Source: Paraglaciecola marina (GTDB lineage Bacteria; Pseudomonadota; Gammaproteobacteria; Enterobacterales; Alteromonadaceae). From it: a DNA stretch of 64,000 nucleotides. Below, piece after piece: positions 8,993-18,203 of this stretch. The notes beneath the pieces are model-generated. The model was not told the DNA's origin, made no database searches, and worked only from the letters and a program-made list of their open reading frames with translations. Within the stretch, counting starts at the first letter, position 1; each line of letters starts with the position of its first letter. The stretch spans positions 388,355-452,354 of the forward strand of contig NZ_ML178720.1 in assembly GCF_004360155.1 (NCBI RefSeq), written 5' to 3'. The position numbers and the translations under genes were made by a program.

Positions 8993-10416
8993 TACAAAGC
9001 TCCTAAATACAGCCCTTCATAATTTTTAGCTGCATCTTCCCAAGTGAAGCGGCTTAACATAGCGTTCTTTTGAGTCGATTCAAACACGTCTGGGCTTTCA
9101 TAATAAAACAGTAATGCCCGTTCAACGCAAGCAAGTAGGGCCTCGCCACTAGGCTCAACAAAAACGAAGCCAGTTGCTGATTCTGGATCATCCGCTAAAT
9201 CAATCACTGTATCTTTTAAGCCACCAACCGCCCTGACTATGGGTAACGTGCCATAGGCTAAGCTATACATTTGATTCAAACCACAAGGTTCAAACAGAGA
9301 AGGCATTAAAAAGAAGTCGCTGCCAGCTTCTATCATATGTGCTTTGCGAACACTAAAGTCCTCTATGAAAGCAAATTTAGATTGATGTTTTGCAGCCGTA
9401 TTTCTTAACGCATCACTGATTTCAGGGTCACCGGTACCAATAATAACCAGTTGAAATTGATGACGTAATAATAACTCCAAGATTGGCATGATAAAGGCAA
9501 AGCCTTTTTGTTCGGTTAACCGACACACCATACCTATAATCGGCAAATTATCATTCTCTGGCAGCCCAACATTTTTCTGCAAATCATTTTTACAATGTTT
9601 TTTACCGGCTAAATTCGAGTAGTCATATTGGGCTACTATATTTTCGTCTATAGCAGGGTCCCACTGACTATAATCACACCCATTAAGGATACCCGATACA
9701 TCATTTCGTCTGCGATTAAACTCGTCATATAAATAATGCGAACCAAGGGGAGATAGGAGCTCCTGCGCATAATTAGGACTCACAGCGTTGATTTTATTTG
9801 CGTATCGAATACCCATACGCACAAAGTTGAGGGCATCACCGTCTAGCTGGCTATGCAACTGGTAATGAGGTTGCAGGTATTCAATGTCACTAAATTTATG
9901 GGTGCCTTGATATGCTCCATTATGAATTGTAAAAATTGTTTTAGCATGAGTAAAAAAGCCACTGTTATCAATAGTCACAAAATAAGGGGTCAATGCTGTA
10001 TGCCAGTCATTACAATGAATAACATCCGCTTGAAAACTTACTGCTTTAGCAGTTTGTAGCGCTGCGTTAGCAAAAAATGCAAAACGTTCTGCGTTGTCAT
10101 GGTATGCATGGTAATCATCTGTATATAATCCCTTTCGATCAAAAAATTCAGGATAATCAACAGCTAATACCTGTACATTTTCAATATTCAACTCTTTTAT
10201 GGCAAATTCATAAGCTTTATTACCAGAAAATAACACCTGCTTTTCACAGTAATCAGGAGCGTTAAATCTTTGGGCCAATTGTTGATAATATGGTATCACT
10301 ATTGTCACGTCATGACCCATTGCTTTTAAAGCGATAGGCAGTGACTTTCCTACGTCAGCCAAGCCACCAGTTTTGACTAAATCTTCAACTTCCGAAACAA
10401 CAAATAATATTTTCAT
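8992..10416 (-). CDS. glgA: Glycogen synthase (ADP-glucose, GT5)
   Basis: Transfers glucose from ADP-glucose to the growing alpha-1,4-glucan. The GT5 hallmark VKTGGLADVGKSLP, which binds ADP-glucose, is near residue 15. The N-terminal starch-synthase domain includes HCNDWHTALTP, and the C-terminal GT-B half has GMVCRLTEQKG, and FLMPSLFEPCGLNQMYSLAYG followed by RAVGGLKDTV. 474 residues is the usual length. The ATG at 10416 is preferred; a TTG at 10428 almost touches the AAAGGG ribosome site and is too close. No glgB, glgC or glgP lies beside it, so glycogen genes are dispersed. It is followed with TAATG overlap by the small secreted protein. Confidence 0.95.
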   Translation of the reverse strand: MKILFVVSEVEDLVKTGGLADVGKSLPIALKAMGHDVTIVIPYYQQLAQRFNAPDYCEKQVLFSGNKAYEFAIKELNIENVQVLAVDYPEFFDRKGLYTDDYHAYHDNAERFAFFANAALQTAKAVSFQADVIHCNDWHTALTPYFVTIDNSGFFTHAKTIFTIHNGAYQGTHKFSDIEYLQPHYQLHSQLDGDALNFVRMGIRYANKINAVSPNYAQELLSPLGSHYLYDEFNRRRNDVSGILNGCDYSQWDPAIDENIVAQYDYSNLAGKKHCKNDLQKNVGLPENDNLPIIGMVCRLTEQKGFAFIMPILELLLRHQFQLVIIGTGDPEISDALRNTAAKHQSKFAFIEDFSVRKAHMIEAGSDFFLMPSLFEPCGLNQMYSLAYGTLPIVRAVGGLKDTVIDLADDPESATGFVFVEPSGEALLACVERALLFYYESPDVFESTQKNAMLSRFTWEDAAKNYEGLYLGAL

Positions 10417-10477
10417 AGCAATAGCCAACCCTTTAATTGAATGATTAAATCATACTCCCATTTTGCTTAGTCTAAGG

Positions 10478-11503
10478 CTATTTCACTCGACTACAAAGAT
10501 ATACACTGAATTGTGTAGTTTGCTCTATCAAGGTAACCATTTTAAAACGTTTTTCAAGTAATTCAGAGTATCTCAAAAACTTGTTAGCAACCAAGTTTAG
10601 GGTTCCGTCAGCAGCCAAATATTGTTTAACCTGTGATATAAAACTCTCCGAAACTGAATAATCGGTTTGAATTCCAGTATGAAAAGGAGGGTTTGTAAAT
10701 ACACTTGCAAACTTACCCTTTATCTCTGTTAAACCATTTGATGCGACTACCTCTACTTCTAGATCATTTAATCTAGCGCTTTCCTTAGAACAGTAAACCG
10801 CTAATGCGCTAACGTCACTCATTACAACTTGAGCCTTTGGATTTTTAAGCCCTAGAAAACATCCTATGACCCCTGCCCCACTGCCAAAATCAAGTACTCG
10901 TCCATTGGGAACTTTGATTTCACTATTCAACAATACACTAGTACCGTTATCGATTGAGCCATGGTTAAACACACCAGGTAACGAACAAATTTTATATTCA
11001 ATGCCTGCTACTTCAATATCAAAAGCCTTTTGCCATTGTGTTAACTTAAAAGGTTTAATCTTTTTATCAATTTTTGCAGCAAACAACGCACAATGTCTGG
11101 CGGAGTCAATTTTATTCACTTGAGAACTCACAACTTCAAGCATCTTTGATGCGCTTTTTACACCCCCTTTATTTTCACCAACGAGCAATAAATCAGCACC
11201 ATTTTTAAGGCAAGCAGCAATATTCGCAATCAACATTTTTGCTTGTTCTTTAGACTTTGGCATATAAATAACTGCCCCATCAAACTCATCCTTTGTGGGG
11301 TAAGAAGCAGCAAAAAGGTGCTTATCCTGCTGCCCATTGGCGCAACTGTTTTGATAAACATCAAAGTATTGATGAAAAACATGAAGCTCTACATTGTGTA
11401 ACTGGGTACTAATATGACTATCTGTAGGGTTCACAAACAACCACTTACCTGTTTGAAAAACCTCTTTGCTACGCATTAGTAATTGACTAGGAGCAGATAA
11501 CAT
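10478..11503 (-). CDS. rsmC: 16S rRNA (guanine1207-N2)-methyltransferase RsmC
   Basis: Methylates G1207 of 16S rRNA in the 30S subunit, using SAM. The N-terminal domain (1-155) is a decayed methyltransferase fold, and the C-terminal domain carries the SAM loop VLDFGSGAGVIG (about 204-215) and the catalytic NPPFHTG typical of N2-guanine methyltransferases. LPGVFNHGSIDNG also matches the family. 341 residues is normal. Its ATG overlaps the trmB stop by one base (TAATG), so the two RNA methyltransferases form an operon. Confidence 0.94.
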   Translation of the reverse strand: MLSAPSQLLMRSKEVFQTGKWLFVNPTDSHISTQLHNVELHVFHQYFDVYQNSCANGQQDKHLFAASYPTKDEFDGAVIYMPKSKEQAKMLIANIAACLKNGADLLLVGENKGGVKSASKMLEVVSSQVNKIDSARHCALFAAKIDKKIKPFKLTQWQKAFDIEVAGIEYKICSLPGVFNHGSIDNGTSVLLNSEIKVPNGRVLDFGSGAGVIGCFLGLKNPKAQVVMSDVSALAVYCSKESARLNDLEVEVVASNGLTEIKGKFASVFTNPPFHTGIQTDYSVSESFISQVKQYLAADGTLNLVANKFLRYSELLEKRFKMVTLIEQTTQFSVYLCSRVK

Positions 11504-12222
11504 TATGAAATTCTCTCAAACATTAAATCCCACACTCCATGTCCTAATCTGTGACCACGTTGTTCAAACTTTGTAAGTGGTCTTTGTTCTGGACGAGGCA
11601 CATAATCATTCGTTTCTGACTGGTTCTTAAATCCTTCAGCTTCGGACATGACCTCTAACATATGTTCAGCATAATTCTCCCAATCGGTAGCCATATGAAA
11701 AACGCCACCGATTTCCAGTTTCGCTCTTAATTTTTGTACAAACTCACTCTGCACTATACGTCTTTTGTGATGGCGAGTTTTATGCCATGGGTCAGGGAAA
11801 AAAAGTTGTACTCTGGCTAAACTGTTATCTGCAACACAGTCAGCAAGTATCTCTGCTGCGTCATGTTCAAATAATCTTAAATTAGTTACGCTTTGCTCTG
11901 CTGCTTCATTTAAGCATGCACCCACGCCGGGCCTATGTACTTCAATTCCAATAAAGTCTTTTTCCGGCTCTTTAGCAGCCATCTCAACTAATGACTTACC
12001 CATACCAAAGCCTATCTCAAGAACAACAGGGGCTGAACGGCCAAATACTTCAGAAAAGGTTAATGACCCTGCTTTATGTTCTAACCCCATGGTGGGCCAA
12101 TATTGCTCAATGGCTCTTGCTTGCCCTTGCGTAAGCCGCCCTTCTCGCTTCACAAAACTTTGAATTTTACGAATATAAACCCCTGACTTAGCGGCTTCTT
12201 CTTCAGACTTAAACTGACTCAT
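11503..12222 (-). CDS. trmB: tRNA (guanine46-N7)-methyltransferase TrmB
   Basis: Forms m7G46 in the variable loop of tRNAs, using SAM. The 239-residue protein has [14 protein letters not shown] (SAM motif I), [14 protein letters not shown], and the family-specific [16 protein letters not shown] followed by [15 protein letters not shown] sequence ([15 protein letters not shown]). It is divergently placed from mutY-yggX with the alpha/beta hydrolase between, echoing the trmB (yggH) / mutY / yggX neighbourhood of E. coli. Confidence 0.96.
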   Translation of the reverse strand: MSQFKSEEEAAKSGVYIRKIQSFVKREGRLTQGQARAIEQYWPTMGLEHKAGSLTFSEVFGRSAPVVLEIGFGMGKSLVEMAAKEPEKDFIGIEVHRPGVGACLNEAAEQSVTNLRLFEHDAAEILADCVADNSLARVQLFFPDPWHKTRHHKRRIVQSEFVQKLRAKLEIGGVFHMATDWENYAEHMLEVMSEAEGFKNQSETNDYVPRPEQRPLTKFEQRGHRLGHGVWDLMFERIS

Positions 12223-12324
12223 GAATTTTTCTCTTATTAAAAAACGAATTGCTGTTTTAATTCAGCACTAATGTGGCGCATTATCCTTTCACATTTAAGG
12301 ATTGCAAGGTTTCGCCAGTAAATA

Positions 12325-13053
12325 TCATGCTATGAAATTGACCAGCTTTTGAGCTAGATTAATCGGCTGCTCTAAAGGCAGCATATGTCCTGCACCTTTA
12401 ATTATTGTCACCTTTGCTTGTTGCAAGCTAGCAACTGCTCGCTCTATTTCGGTCAGCTTGACTAAATTATCTTGCTCGCCAACTACGAATTGTATCGGAA
12501 AACGACATGTTGCTAATTGAAGCACCAAGTTCTTTCTAACCTCAGTAGCGCTAAGCTGGGCCTCTAAAACGCCCATACCCAAATCACGTTCCATACTTTT
12601 CACTACATCCTTAAGAGCATTATCATTTTGATTAGCTTCATGAAAATACTTAACAAGATGTTTTTCACTAGAGCCTTTAAATTGTTTATTCCGTATTAAT
12701 TTAAGGGTTTGCTTGCGCTGAGCCAAAACATCCCCAGGTAAGGCATTACAACTGCTACTAATTAAGGTTAAAGAAGCCACGCGAGACTTATGCTCAATCG
12801 CTGTTAATGCTGCAATATATGCCCCCATAGAGAAGCCTATTAAGTGAACCGGCTCGTCAAAATAGTCTAAACGATCAGCACTTAACATTCGCATTTGATC
12901 TAGATCTTGAGCCCACTGTAAAGGCACAAAGGCGCGTTTAGGGATATTCAGATGTTGCCAACAAGAATTAAATATTCGCTCATCACACAAAGTGCCCGGT
13001 AAAAATATTACAGGTGAGTTGATTTTATGCGGACTGCTACTAGGGTTTAACAA
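12325..13053 (-). CDS. Alpha/beta hydrolase of unknown substrate
   Basis: A 242-residue single-domain alpha/beta hydrolase, probably cytoplasmic. It has an oxyanion-side HG-like FLPGTLCDERIF near residue 18, the nucleophile elbow GFSMGA (Ser about 75), an acid in VVGEQDNLV and the catalytic His in GAGHMLPLEQP. The start appears to be TTG at 13053 with a weak GAGA ribosome site, and no in-frame ATG exists before the first conserved strand. It could act on a small ester or thioester; the substrate cannot be read from sequence. It is divergent from mutY with 78 bp between. Confidence 0.8.
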   Translation of the reverse strand: MLNPSSSPHKINSPVIFLPGTLCDERIFNSCWQHLNIPKRAFVPLQWAQDLDQMRMLSADRLDYFDEPVHLIGFSMGAYIAALTAIEHKSRVASLTLISSSCNALPGDVLAQRKQTLKLIRNKQFKGSSEKHLVKYFHEANQNDNALKDVVKSMERDLGMGVLEAQLSATEVRKNLVLQLATCRFPIQFVVGEQDNLVKLTEIERAVASLQQAKVTIIKGAGHMLPLEQPINLAQKLVNFIA

Positions 13054-13131
13054 GAAAGTCTCGATTGATGTTTTTATCTTAGATTAAGGTATTATCCTGT
13101 AAATATTGTAAGAACAACAGTCGATAATTCA

Positions 13132-14190
13132 GTGTCCAAAAATAGTAGTCAGCCATTTAATCAAAACGTACTTACATGGTTTGATAAAAATGGCCGTAAA
13201 GATTTACCTTGGCAATCAACTAAAACACCCTATAGGGTTTGGGTGTCAGAAATAATGCTACAGCAAACCCAAGTCAAAACAGTGATTCCGTACTATCGTA
13301 ATTTTATGGAACGCTTCCCCGATGTATTAAGTTTAGCTAATGCCCCACAAGATGAAGTTTTACATCTTTGGACTGGACTGGGATATTACGCTCGCGCTCG
13401 GAATTTACAAAAAGCAGCACAAGTCATTCGTGATGAATACCAAGGCAAGTTTCCTGAGGAGCTAGAACAAGTAATCGCATTGCCAGGTATAGGTCGCTCA
13501 ACTGCAGGCGCAATATTATCTCTCGCCTGCCAACAAGCACACAGTATTTTAGATGGCAATGTAAAGCGAGTGCTGGCACGCTATTTCGCTATAGACGGTT
13601 GGCCGGGCAATAAAAAAGTAGAAACCGAGTTATGGCGCTACGCAGATGAATTAACCCCAGCCACCAGAACCGGCGATTACACCCAAGCAATGATGGATAT
13701 GGGCGCTACCCTATGTACTCGTAGTAAACCTAAATGTGATAGATGCCCTGTGCAATTAGGATGCTTAGCCTTTGTGCAAGGTAGACAAACTGAGCTCCCC
13801 CATAAGAAACCAAAAAAGCAAATCCCTACTAAATCTACAATTATGTTAGTCCCCATGTGGCAGCAACAAGTATTAATTTATAAGCGCCCTCAAAGTGGTA
13901 TATGGGGAGGATTGTGGGGCCTTCATGAAGTTGACAATGAAAGAATGGTAGAAAAGTTCACAACTAATTTAAAATTGGGAGAGATACAAGAACAGGCACT
14001 AGACCCTTTTCGTCATACTTTTAGCCACTTTCATTTAGATATTCAGCCAATTATATTGCACTTAAAACAACAACCCTCACACCAGATAATGGAAAACTCA
14101 CAAATGTGGTTTGATTTAGCGCAACCACAAAGTTTAGGATTAGCCGCGCCAACCAAGAAACTATTTAGTACAATTGGCGCATCATTTTAA
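13132..14190 (+). CDS. mutY: Adenine DNA glycosylase MutY
   Basis: Removes adenine mispaired with 8-oxoguanine, completing the GO repair system with MutM (59.3 kb). The start is GTG at 13132. The helix-hairpin-helix [13 protein letters not shown] and the catalytic Asp in [12 protein letters not shown] are present, as is the base-flipping [10 protein letters not shown]. The iron-sulfur loop C-X6-C-X2-C-X5-C is intact in [17 protein letters not shown]. The C-terminal MutT-like domain (about 230-350) recognises 8-oxoG. 352 residues is normal. yggX follows 22 bp later, as in E. coli. Confidence 0.97.
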   Translation: MSKNSSQPFNQNVLTWFDKNGRKDLPWQSTKTPYRVWVSEIMLQQTQVKTVIPYYRNFMERFPDVLSLANAPQDEVLHLWTGLGYYARARNLQKAAQVIRDEYQGKFPEELEQVIALPGIGRSTAGAILSLACQQAHSILDGNVKRVLARYFAIDGWPGNKKVETELWRYADELTPATRTGDYTQAMMDMGATLCTRSKPKCDRCPVQLGCLAFVQGRQTELPHKKPKKQIPTKSTIMLVPMWQQQVLIYKRPQSGIWGGLWGLHEVDNERMVEKFTTNLKLGEIQEQALDPFRHTFSHFHLDIQPIILHLKQQPSHQIMENSQMWFDLAQPQSLGLAAPTKKLFSTIGASF

Positions 14191-14212
14191 TAAAATATGT
14201 AATAAGAGCATT

Positions 14213-14485
14213 ATGAGTAGAACTGTATTTTGTCAACGCATGCAAAAAGAAACCGATGGCCTTGATTTTCAACTTTATCCTGGCGAACTAGGGCAGAAGA
14301 TATTTGAAAATATTGGGAAAGAAGCATGGGCTGAATGGCAAAAGAAACAAACCATGTTAATTAATGAGAACAAGCTCAATATGATGGAGCCGACAGACAG
14401 AGCATTTTTAGAAACCCAAATGCAGGCCTACCTATTTGAAGGCAAAGAGCCAAACATTGAAGGTTACGTTGCGCCAAACAAGTAA
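14213..14485 (+). CDS. yggX: Probable Fe(2+)-trafficking protein YggX
   Basis: 90-residue cytoplasmic protein linked in enterobacteria to iron-sulfur protection against oxidants. The chosen ATG gives [20 protein letters not shown], which aligns end-to-end with E. coli YggX, including Cys7, [24 protein letters not shown] and [12 protein letters not shown]. An in-frame upstream extension into mutY has no family support. Placement behind MutY, itself an Fe-S enzyme, is the conserved order, and the two are probably co-transcribed. Confidence 0.96.
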   Translation: MSRTVFCQRMQKETDGLDFQLYPGELGQKIFENIGKEAWAEWQKKQTMLINENKLNMMEPTDRAFLETQMQAYLFEGKEPNIEGYVAPNK

Positions 14486-14573
14486 TTTAACTAAAAATTT
14501 CAACCTAGATGGCATTTTTTACAGTCAATTTGCTTAATCTATAAGCGATCTACAAAAATACCGGAAAAAGTGG

Positions 14574-14602
14574 TTGACTTAAAAGCCGTAAATCCGTTTA
14601 AT
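14574..14602 (+). promoter_or_regulatory. Sigma-70 promoter of tRNA-Phe
   Basis: TTGACT and TTTAAT separated by exactly 17 bases, followed by a GC-rich discriminator (ACGCACCC), typical of stable-RNA promoters under stringent control. It lies about 50 bp upstream of the tRNA. Confidence 0.75.
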
Positions 14603-14652
14603 ACGCACCCACAGCGACACAGGCATACTTTTACAGTAGTTTGTTAGTTGAA

Positions 14653-14728
14653 GCCCAGATAGCTCAGTTGGTAGAGCAGAGGATTGAAAATCCTCGTGTC
14701 CTTGGTTCGATCCCGAGTCTGGGCACCA
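14653..14728 (+). tRNA. tRNA-Phe (anticodon GAA)
   Basis: 76 bases folding as a complete cloverleaf. Acceptor GCCCAGA pairs with TCTGGGC, the D arm is GCTC...GAGC, the anticodon stem AGGAT/ATCCT encloses TGAAA with anticodon GAA, and the T arm contains GGTTCGATCC. The CCA tail is encoded. It is followed by its own terminator. Confidence 0.97.
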
Positions 14729-14740
14729 TTATTACAGACA

Positions 14741-14767
14741 AACCCTAACCTTTTGGTTGGGGTTTTT
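14741..14767 (+). terminator. Terminator after tRNA-Phe
   Basis: AACCCTAACC, a short loop, GGTTGGGGTT with a T-run. It starts 12 bp past the CCA end. Confidence 0.9.
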
Positions 14768-14948
14768 CGTTTCTAAAGATTAATAAATTTTTACCCTATA
14801 TCGCTTTATATACCAAACGTTTTTAACTAGGCTCTATGTCTAAATCAATACAGAAATTGATATCGCACTATATCAACCATTATCTCCCACTTAATTTAAT
14901 TCAAGCCGTAAAATTTGATATTTCATTAGGAATATTTTTTCTAAATGG

Positions 14949-14976
14949 TTGTTCATAAAGCATTAGTGGTTATAAT
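14949..14976 (+). promoter_or_regulatory. Candidate promoter of cytochrome c5 gene
   Basis: TTGTTC, 16 bases, then a perfect TATAAT at 14971-14976, about 45 bp before the start codon. Confidence 0.55.
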
Positions 14977-15020
14977 CTCCTACAGATTTTAAGGTTAATA
15001 CGCCTGATTTGGAGAATTTT

Positions 15021-15416
15021 GTGAAATTTAAAGTTTTTTTATGCATTTGTGTGAGTGTATTTAGTATTTTTAGTGCTCAAGCTCAAGATATGACTGAAGA
15101 TGATATAAAAGCTCGTATCGAGCCTGTAGGCAAGGTACATATTGCCGGTGCAAAAGCTGAAGCAGCTTCAAGTGGCCCACGCTCTGGAGCAGACATATAT
15201 GCCAAGACTTGTGTTGCTTGTCATAGTATAGGTGTTCTAGGTGCTCCAAAATTACAAGACGCTGCAGATTGGAGTCCCCGCTTAGAAAAAGGTTTTGATA
15301 CAGTTTGGCAAAATGCTATCAATGGTATCGGTGGCATGCCACCCAAAGGCACCTGCAATGACTGTACTGACGATGAGATAAAATCAGCAATCGAACATAT
15401 GATTGATGGTATTTAA
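15021..15416 (+). CDS. Cytochrome c5 family protein
   Basis: Periplasmic monohaem electron carrier. The GTG at 15021 is chosen because GGAG lies six bases before it; a TTG at 15009 would overlap that site. The 131 residues begin with a signal peptide ending SAQA, then a short linker, then the haem site CVACH (about 64-68). The axial methionine is in GGMPPKG, and the extra cysteine pair TCNDC is the disulfide typical of the c5 family. Its partner is unknown; c5 proteins often feed terminal oxidases or anaerobic reductases. Promoter and terminator flank it, so it is monocistronic. Confidence 0.92.
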   Translation: MKFKVFLCICVSVFSIFSAQAQDMTEDDIKARIEPVGKVHIAGAKAEAASSGPRSGADIYAKTCVACHSIGVLGAPKLQDAADWSPRLEKGFDTVWQNAINGIGGMPPKGTCNDCTDDEIKSAIEHMIDGI

Positions 15417-15450
15417 AATCGCCATAACTGAACAATCTATTGTTTAAAAT

Positions 15451-15475
15451 AAGGCCACCTTGGGGTGGCCTTTTT
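15451..15475 (+). terminator. Terminator after cytochrome c5
   Basis: AAGGCCACC, loop TTGG, GGTGGCCTTTTT: a GC-rich stem with a T-run. Confidence 0.93.
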
Positions 15476-15549
15476 GATCCGAATAGTTTATTTTTACGGG
15501 ATAACTAAAAAAAATAAATCAACAAAGCTAAGCTTACTAATAAAACTCA

Positions 15550-18168
15550 ATGAACTCTGAAAATGTTGCCAATGAATTGTCGCTAGAAGAACTGCGTGAG
15601 TTAGTTCCTCAATTGCAACAAATCACCAAAAAATACAAACGCTCTGAAAGAATTCAGAAGTCCTTGTTTGATATTTCAGAGTTGGCAAGTTCGATTAATG
15701 AATTATCTAGTTTATATCCTGCCATACACGAAATCATCAGCGATTTCATGCCCGCTAAAAGCTTCTTCGTGGCTTTTTATGAAGAAGAAAACGAGCTAAT
15801 TGACTTTGTTTACTTTGTTGACGAGTTTGACGAACAAGTCATTCAAAAAGTATCTGCGGAAGAGCTAAAGCACAGTCTTACTGGCCACCTTCTACGTACT
15901 GGTGAACACCTTTTTTTAACTAGAGAAAATCGACAAACCCTATTAAATAACTCTTCTATTAAGAGCATGGGGGCTGACTCTGTAGATTGGGTCGGAGTTC
16001 CTCTAAAGCGTGGTTCCCAAGTAATTGGCGCCATAGTGGTACAAAGTTATGACGAAACCGAACGTTATTCCCAAGAAGACTTAGAGTTATTGTTATTTGT
16101 ATCACAACATATAGTGAATTGCTTAGATCGCGTTAAAAGCAGAGAGTTGACCGAAAAAACGATTCGCCAACGAACCAAGCAAATGCGGCAAATCAATGAA
16201 GAATTACAAGAAGAAATAAGCGAGCGACAAAAAGTTGAGGCGTTGCAGCAAGCTCTGTTTGAAATTTCAGAGTTATCAGCTTCAATTGAAGGCAATATGG
16301 ATGATTTTTATCGCACTATCCATGACATTTTATCGAGATTGATTGGTGCTCCAAATTGTTATATCGCATTAGTAGATAATGATAATAAAATACTACATTT
16401 TCCTTATTATAAAGACGAAGTGTATCCACAAATAAAATCAAGGCCCTTAGGATTAGGTGTTACTGAGTATATTATTCGTAATGGCAGTGCAGAATTAATA
16501 GACCCAACTAAAGTAAAACAATTAGCCGCCAATAATGAACTCGCAGTTGATACTGCTAATAGTATTAGTAAAAAAATGACTTCATTGATTGGTGTTCCAT
16601 TAGTAGTAGATGGCATCATTTTAGGTGTTATAGCCGTACAAAGTTATGGCAACGAAAAACGATATAACCTACGGGATTTAGAATTTTTACGGTATGTGTC
16701 TCATCATATAGCCGTTGCTTTAGAGCGAAAGAAGTACTCCGATAATATCCAAGCCTATAACCAACGTTTAGCCAATGAAGTAAAACAACGCACCGAAGAA
16801 CTCCATACCACAAATGCCTTTTTACAAAAACAAATAGAAGAACGTAAGCAGGCACAACTGCAACTTGAGCATGACGCCCACCATGATTCCTTAACCGGAT
16901 TAGCAAACCGAACATTATTTAACACTCGATTAGATTTAGCCCTAGCTAGTAAAAAGCGTTATGCATCACATAACTATGCAGTGATATTTATCGATTTAGA
17001 TAGATTTAAGCAAATCAATGATTCTCTTGGGCATTATGCTGGTGACGAGTTCCTAAAAGAAGTCGCTCGTCGTATAGACTCTTGTATTCGTGGGCATGAT
17101 TTATTAGCACGTTTAGGTGGGGATGAGTTTGTAGTCTTGTTTGATAACTTTGAAACGGCTACAGATATTGAAGAAATTGCATCAAGAATTATTAAGTCAA
17201 TAGCCCAACCATTTAATATTGAGAACAAAGATGTTTACTCTGGTGCCAGTATTGGTATTGCTTCAATCGAAAGTGGTTATCAAAAGGCTGACGAAGTATT
17301 AAGGGATGCTGATGCCGCAATGTATCAAGCAAAATCACTGGGACGTGGCCGCTATATTATTTTTGATAAGACCATGCGTGAAAAGTTACTTGAAGAGCTT
17401 GAAATAGAAAGCGCTTTTAGAAAAGTACTCAATGCAGATGCTTTTGAAAATTATTCACAGCCAGTATTTGATCTACAAAACAAACAAGCTATCTATTCCG
17501 AATGCTATATTCGTTGGGAACACCCCACCTTAGGTAGAATTAAACGAGAGCAATACTTCCAACTTGCAGAGCAAAGTGGGTTAACAGTAGAGATGGATAA
17601 ATTCATGTTAAACAAAGCATGCAATATTCTTCGCTACTGGGGGCAAAGCAATCTAAATAATGCTCATCAAAGAAAAGTAGCAATCAACCTTTCTATACAC
17701 CACTTAACTCAAACCTGCCTAGCTAAATCTTTGGTGGAATATATTAAAAGCTGTGGTATTGAACCAAACAAATTAGTATTTGAATTTGATGAAAATGCGC
17801 TCAATCGTAGCTCTTTGTTGTTTTTACCTGCTATTAAAGTATTAAAACGTGCCGGCATCACCTTAGTGTTAGATAATTTTGGTAGCGGGCTGGCTTCCTT
17901 AAGCTACTTATACACCTATCCATTTGACTACGTTAAGGTTGATCATCTTTTTGTAAAAAGTTTAACTCGATCTGAACGCAATTTAAAACTGTTAGAATCA
18001 TTGAGAGCTATTTCAGGACATTTAAACTTTAAACTCATTGCAGAAGGTATAGATACAGAAGAACAATACCAAGCATTAGTTAATGCAAAATGTGAGTTTG
18101 GGCAAGGTAAATACTTAGAAGCCTCAAGTAAAATTGATTTTGCTCAGAATTTAGACAAAGCAATTTAA
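15550..18168 (+). CDS. GAF-GAF-GGDEF-EAL protein with degraded EAL domain
   Basis: 872-residue soluble signalling protein with no membrane segment. GAF domains lie at about 50-200 and 245-395, each followed by a coiled coil (QMRQINEELQEEISERQ, and RTEELHTTNAFLQKQIEER as separate segments). The GGDEF domain (about 435-605) has an intact RLGGDEFVVL and the inhibitory RxxD (RGHD) five residues ahead, so c-di-GMP synthesis is plausible. The EAL half is eroded: ECYIRW replaces EALLRW, and DNFGSG replaces DDFGTG, changing a metal-binding Asp to Asn. Phosphodiesterase activity is therefore doubtful, and the domain may only bind c-di-GMP or act as a partner surface. It converges on rep. Confidence 0.92.
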   Translation: MNSENVANELSLEELRELVPQLQQITKKYKRSERIQKSLFDISELASSINELSSLYPAIHEIISDFMPAKSFFVAFYEEENELIDFVYFVDEFDEQVIQKVSAEELKHSLTGHLLRTGEHLFLTRENRQTLLNNSSIKSMGADSVDWVGVPLKRGSQVIGAIVVQSYDETERYSQEDLELLLFVSQHIVNCLDRVKSRELTEKTIRQRTKQMRQINEELQEEISERQKVEALQQALFEISELSASIEGNMDDFYRTIHDILSRLIGAPNCYIALVDNDNKILHFPYYKDEVYPQIKSRPLGLGVTEYIIRNGSAELIDPTKVKQLAANNELAVDTANSISKKMTSLIGVPLVVDGIILGVIAVQSYGNEKRYNLRDLEFLRYVSHHIAVALERKKYSDNIQAYNQRLANEVKQRTEELHTTNAFLQKQIEERKQAQLQLEHDAHHDSLTGLANRTLFNTRLDLALASKKRYASHNYAVIFIDLDRFKQINDSLGHYAGDEFLKEVARRIDSCIRGHDLLARLGGDEFVVLFDNFETATDIEEIASRIIKSIAQPFNIENKDVYSGASIGIASIESGYQKADEVLRDADAAMYQAKSLGRGRYIIFDKTMREKLLEELEIESAFRKVLNADAFENYSQPVFDLQNKQAIYSECYIRWEHPTLGRIKREQYFQLAEQSGLTVEMDKFMLNKACNILRYWGQSNLNNAHQRKVAINLSIHHLTQTCLAKSLVEYIKSCGIEPNKLVFEFDENALNRSSLLFLPAIKVLKRAGITLVLDNFGSGLASLSYLYTYPFDYVKVDHLFVKSLTRSERNLKLLESLRAISGHLNFKLIAEGIDTEEQYQALVNAKCEFGQGKYLEASSKIDFAQNLDKAI

Positions 18169-18203
18169 GCTTCAGAAGTAATACCTCTAACTTAGGGGTT
18201 CCG

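Noticed and set aside
14174..14212. N-terminal extension of YggX overlapping mutY
   Set aside because: No family similarity; the internal ATG at 14213 aligns exactly with YggX starts.
18182..18198. Imperfect stem between the GGDEF-EAL gene and rep as a terminator
   Set aside because: Short arms with a mismatch or wobble and no T-run directly after; too weak to annotate.
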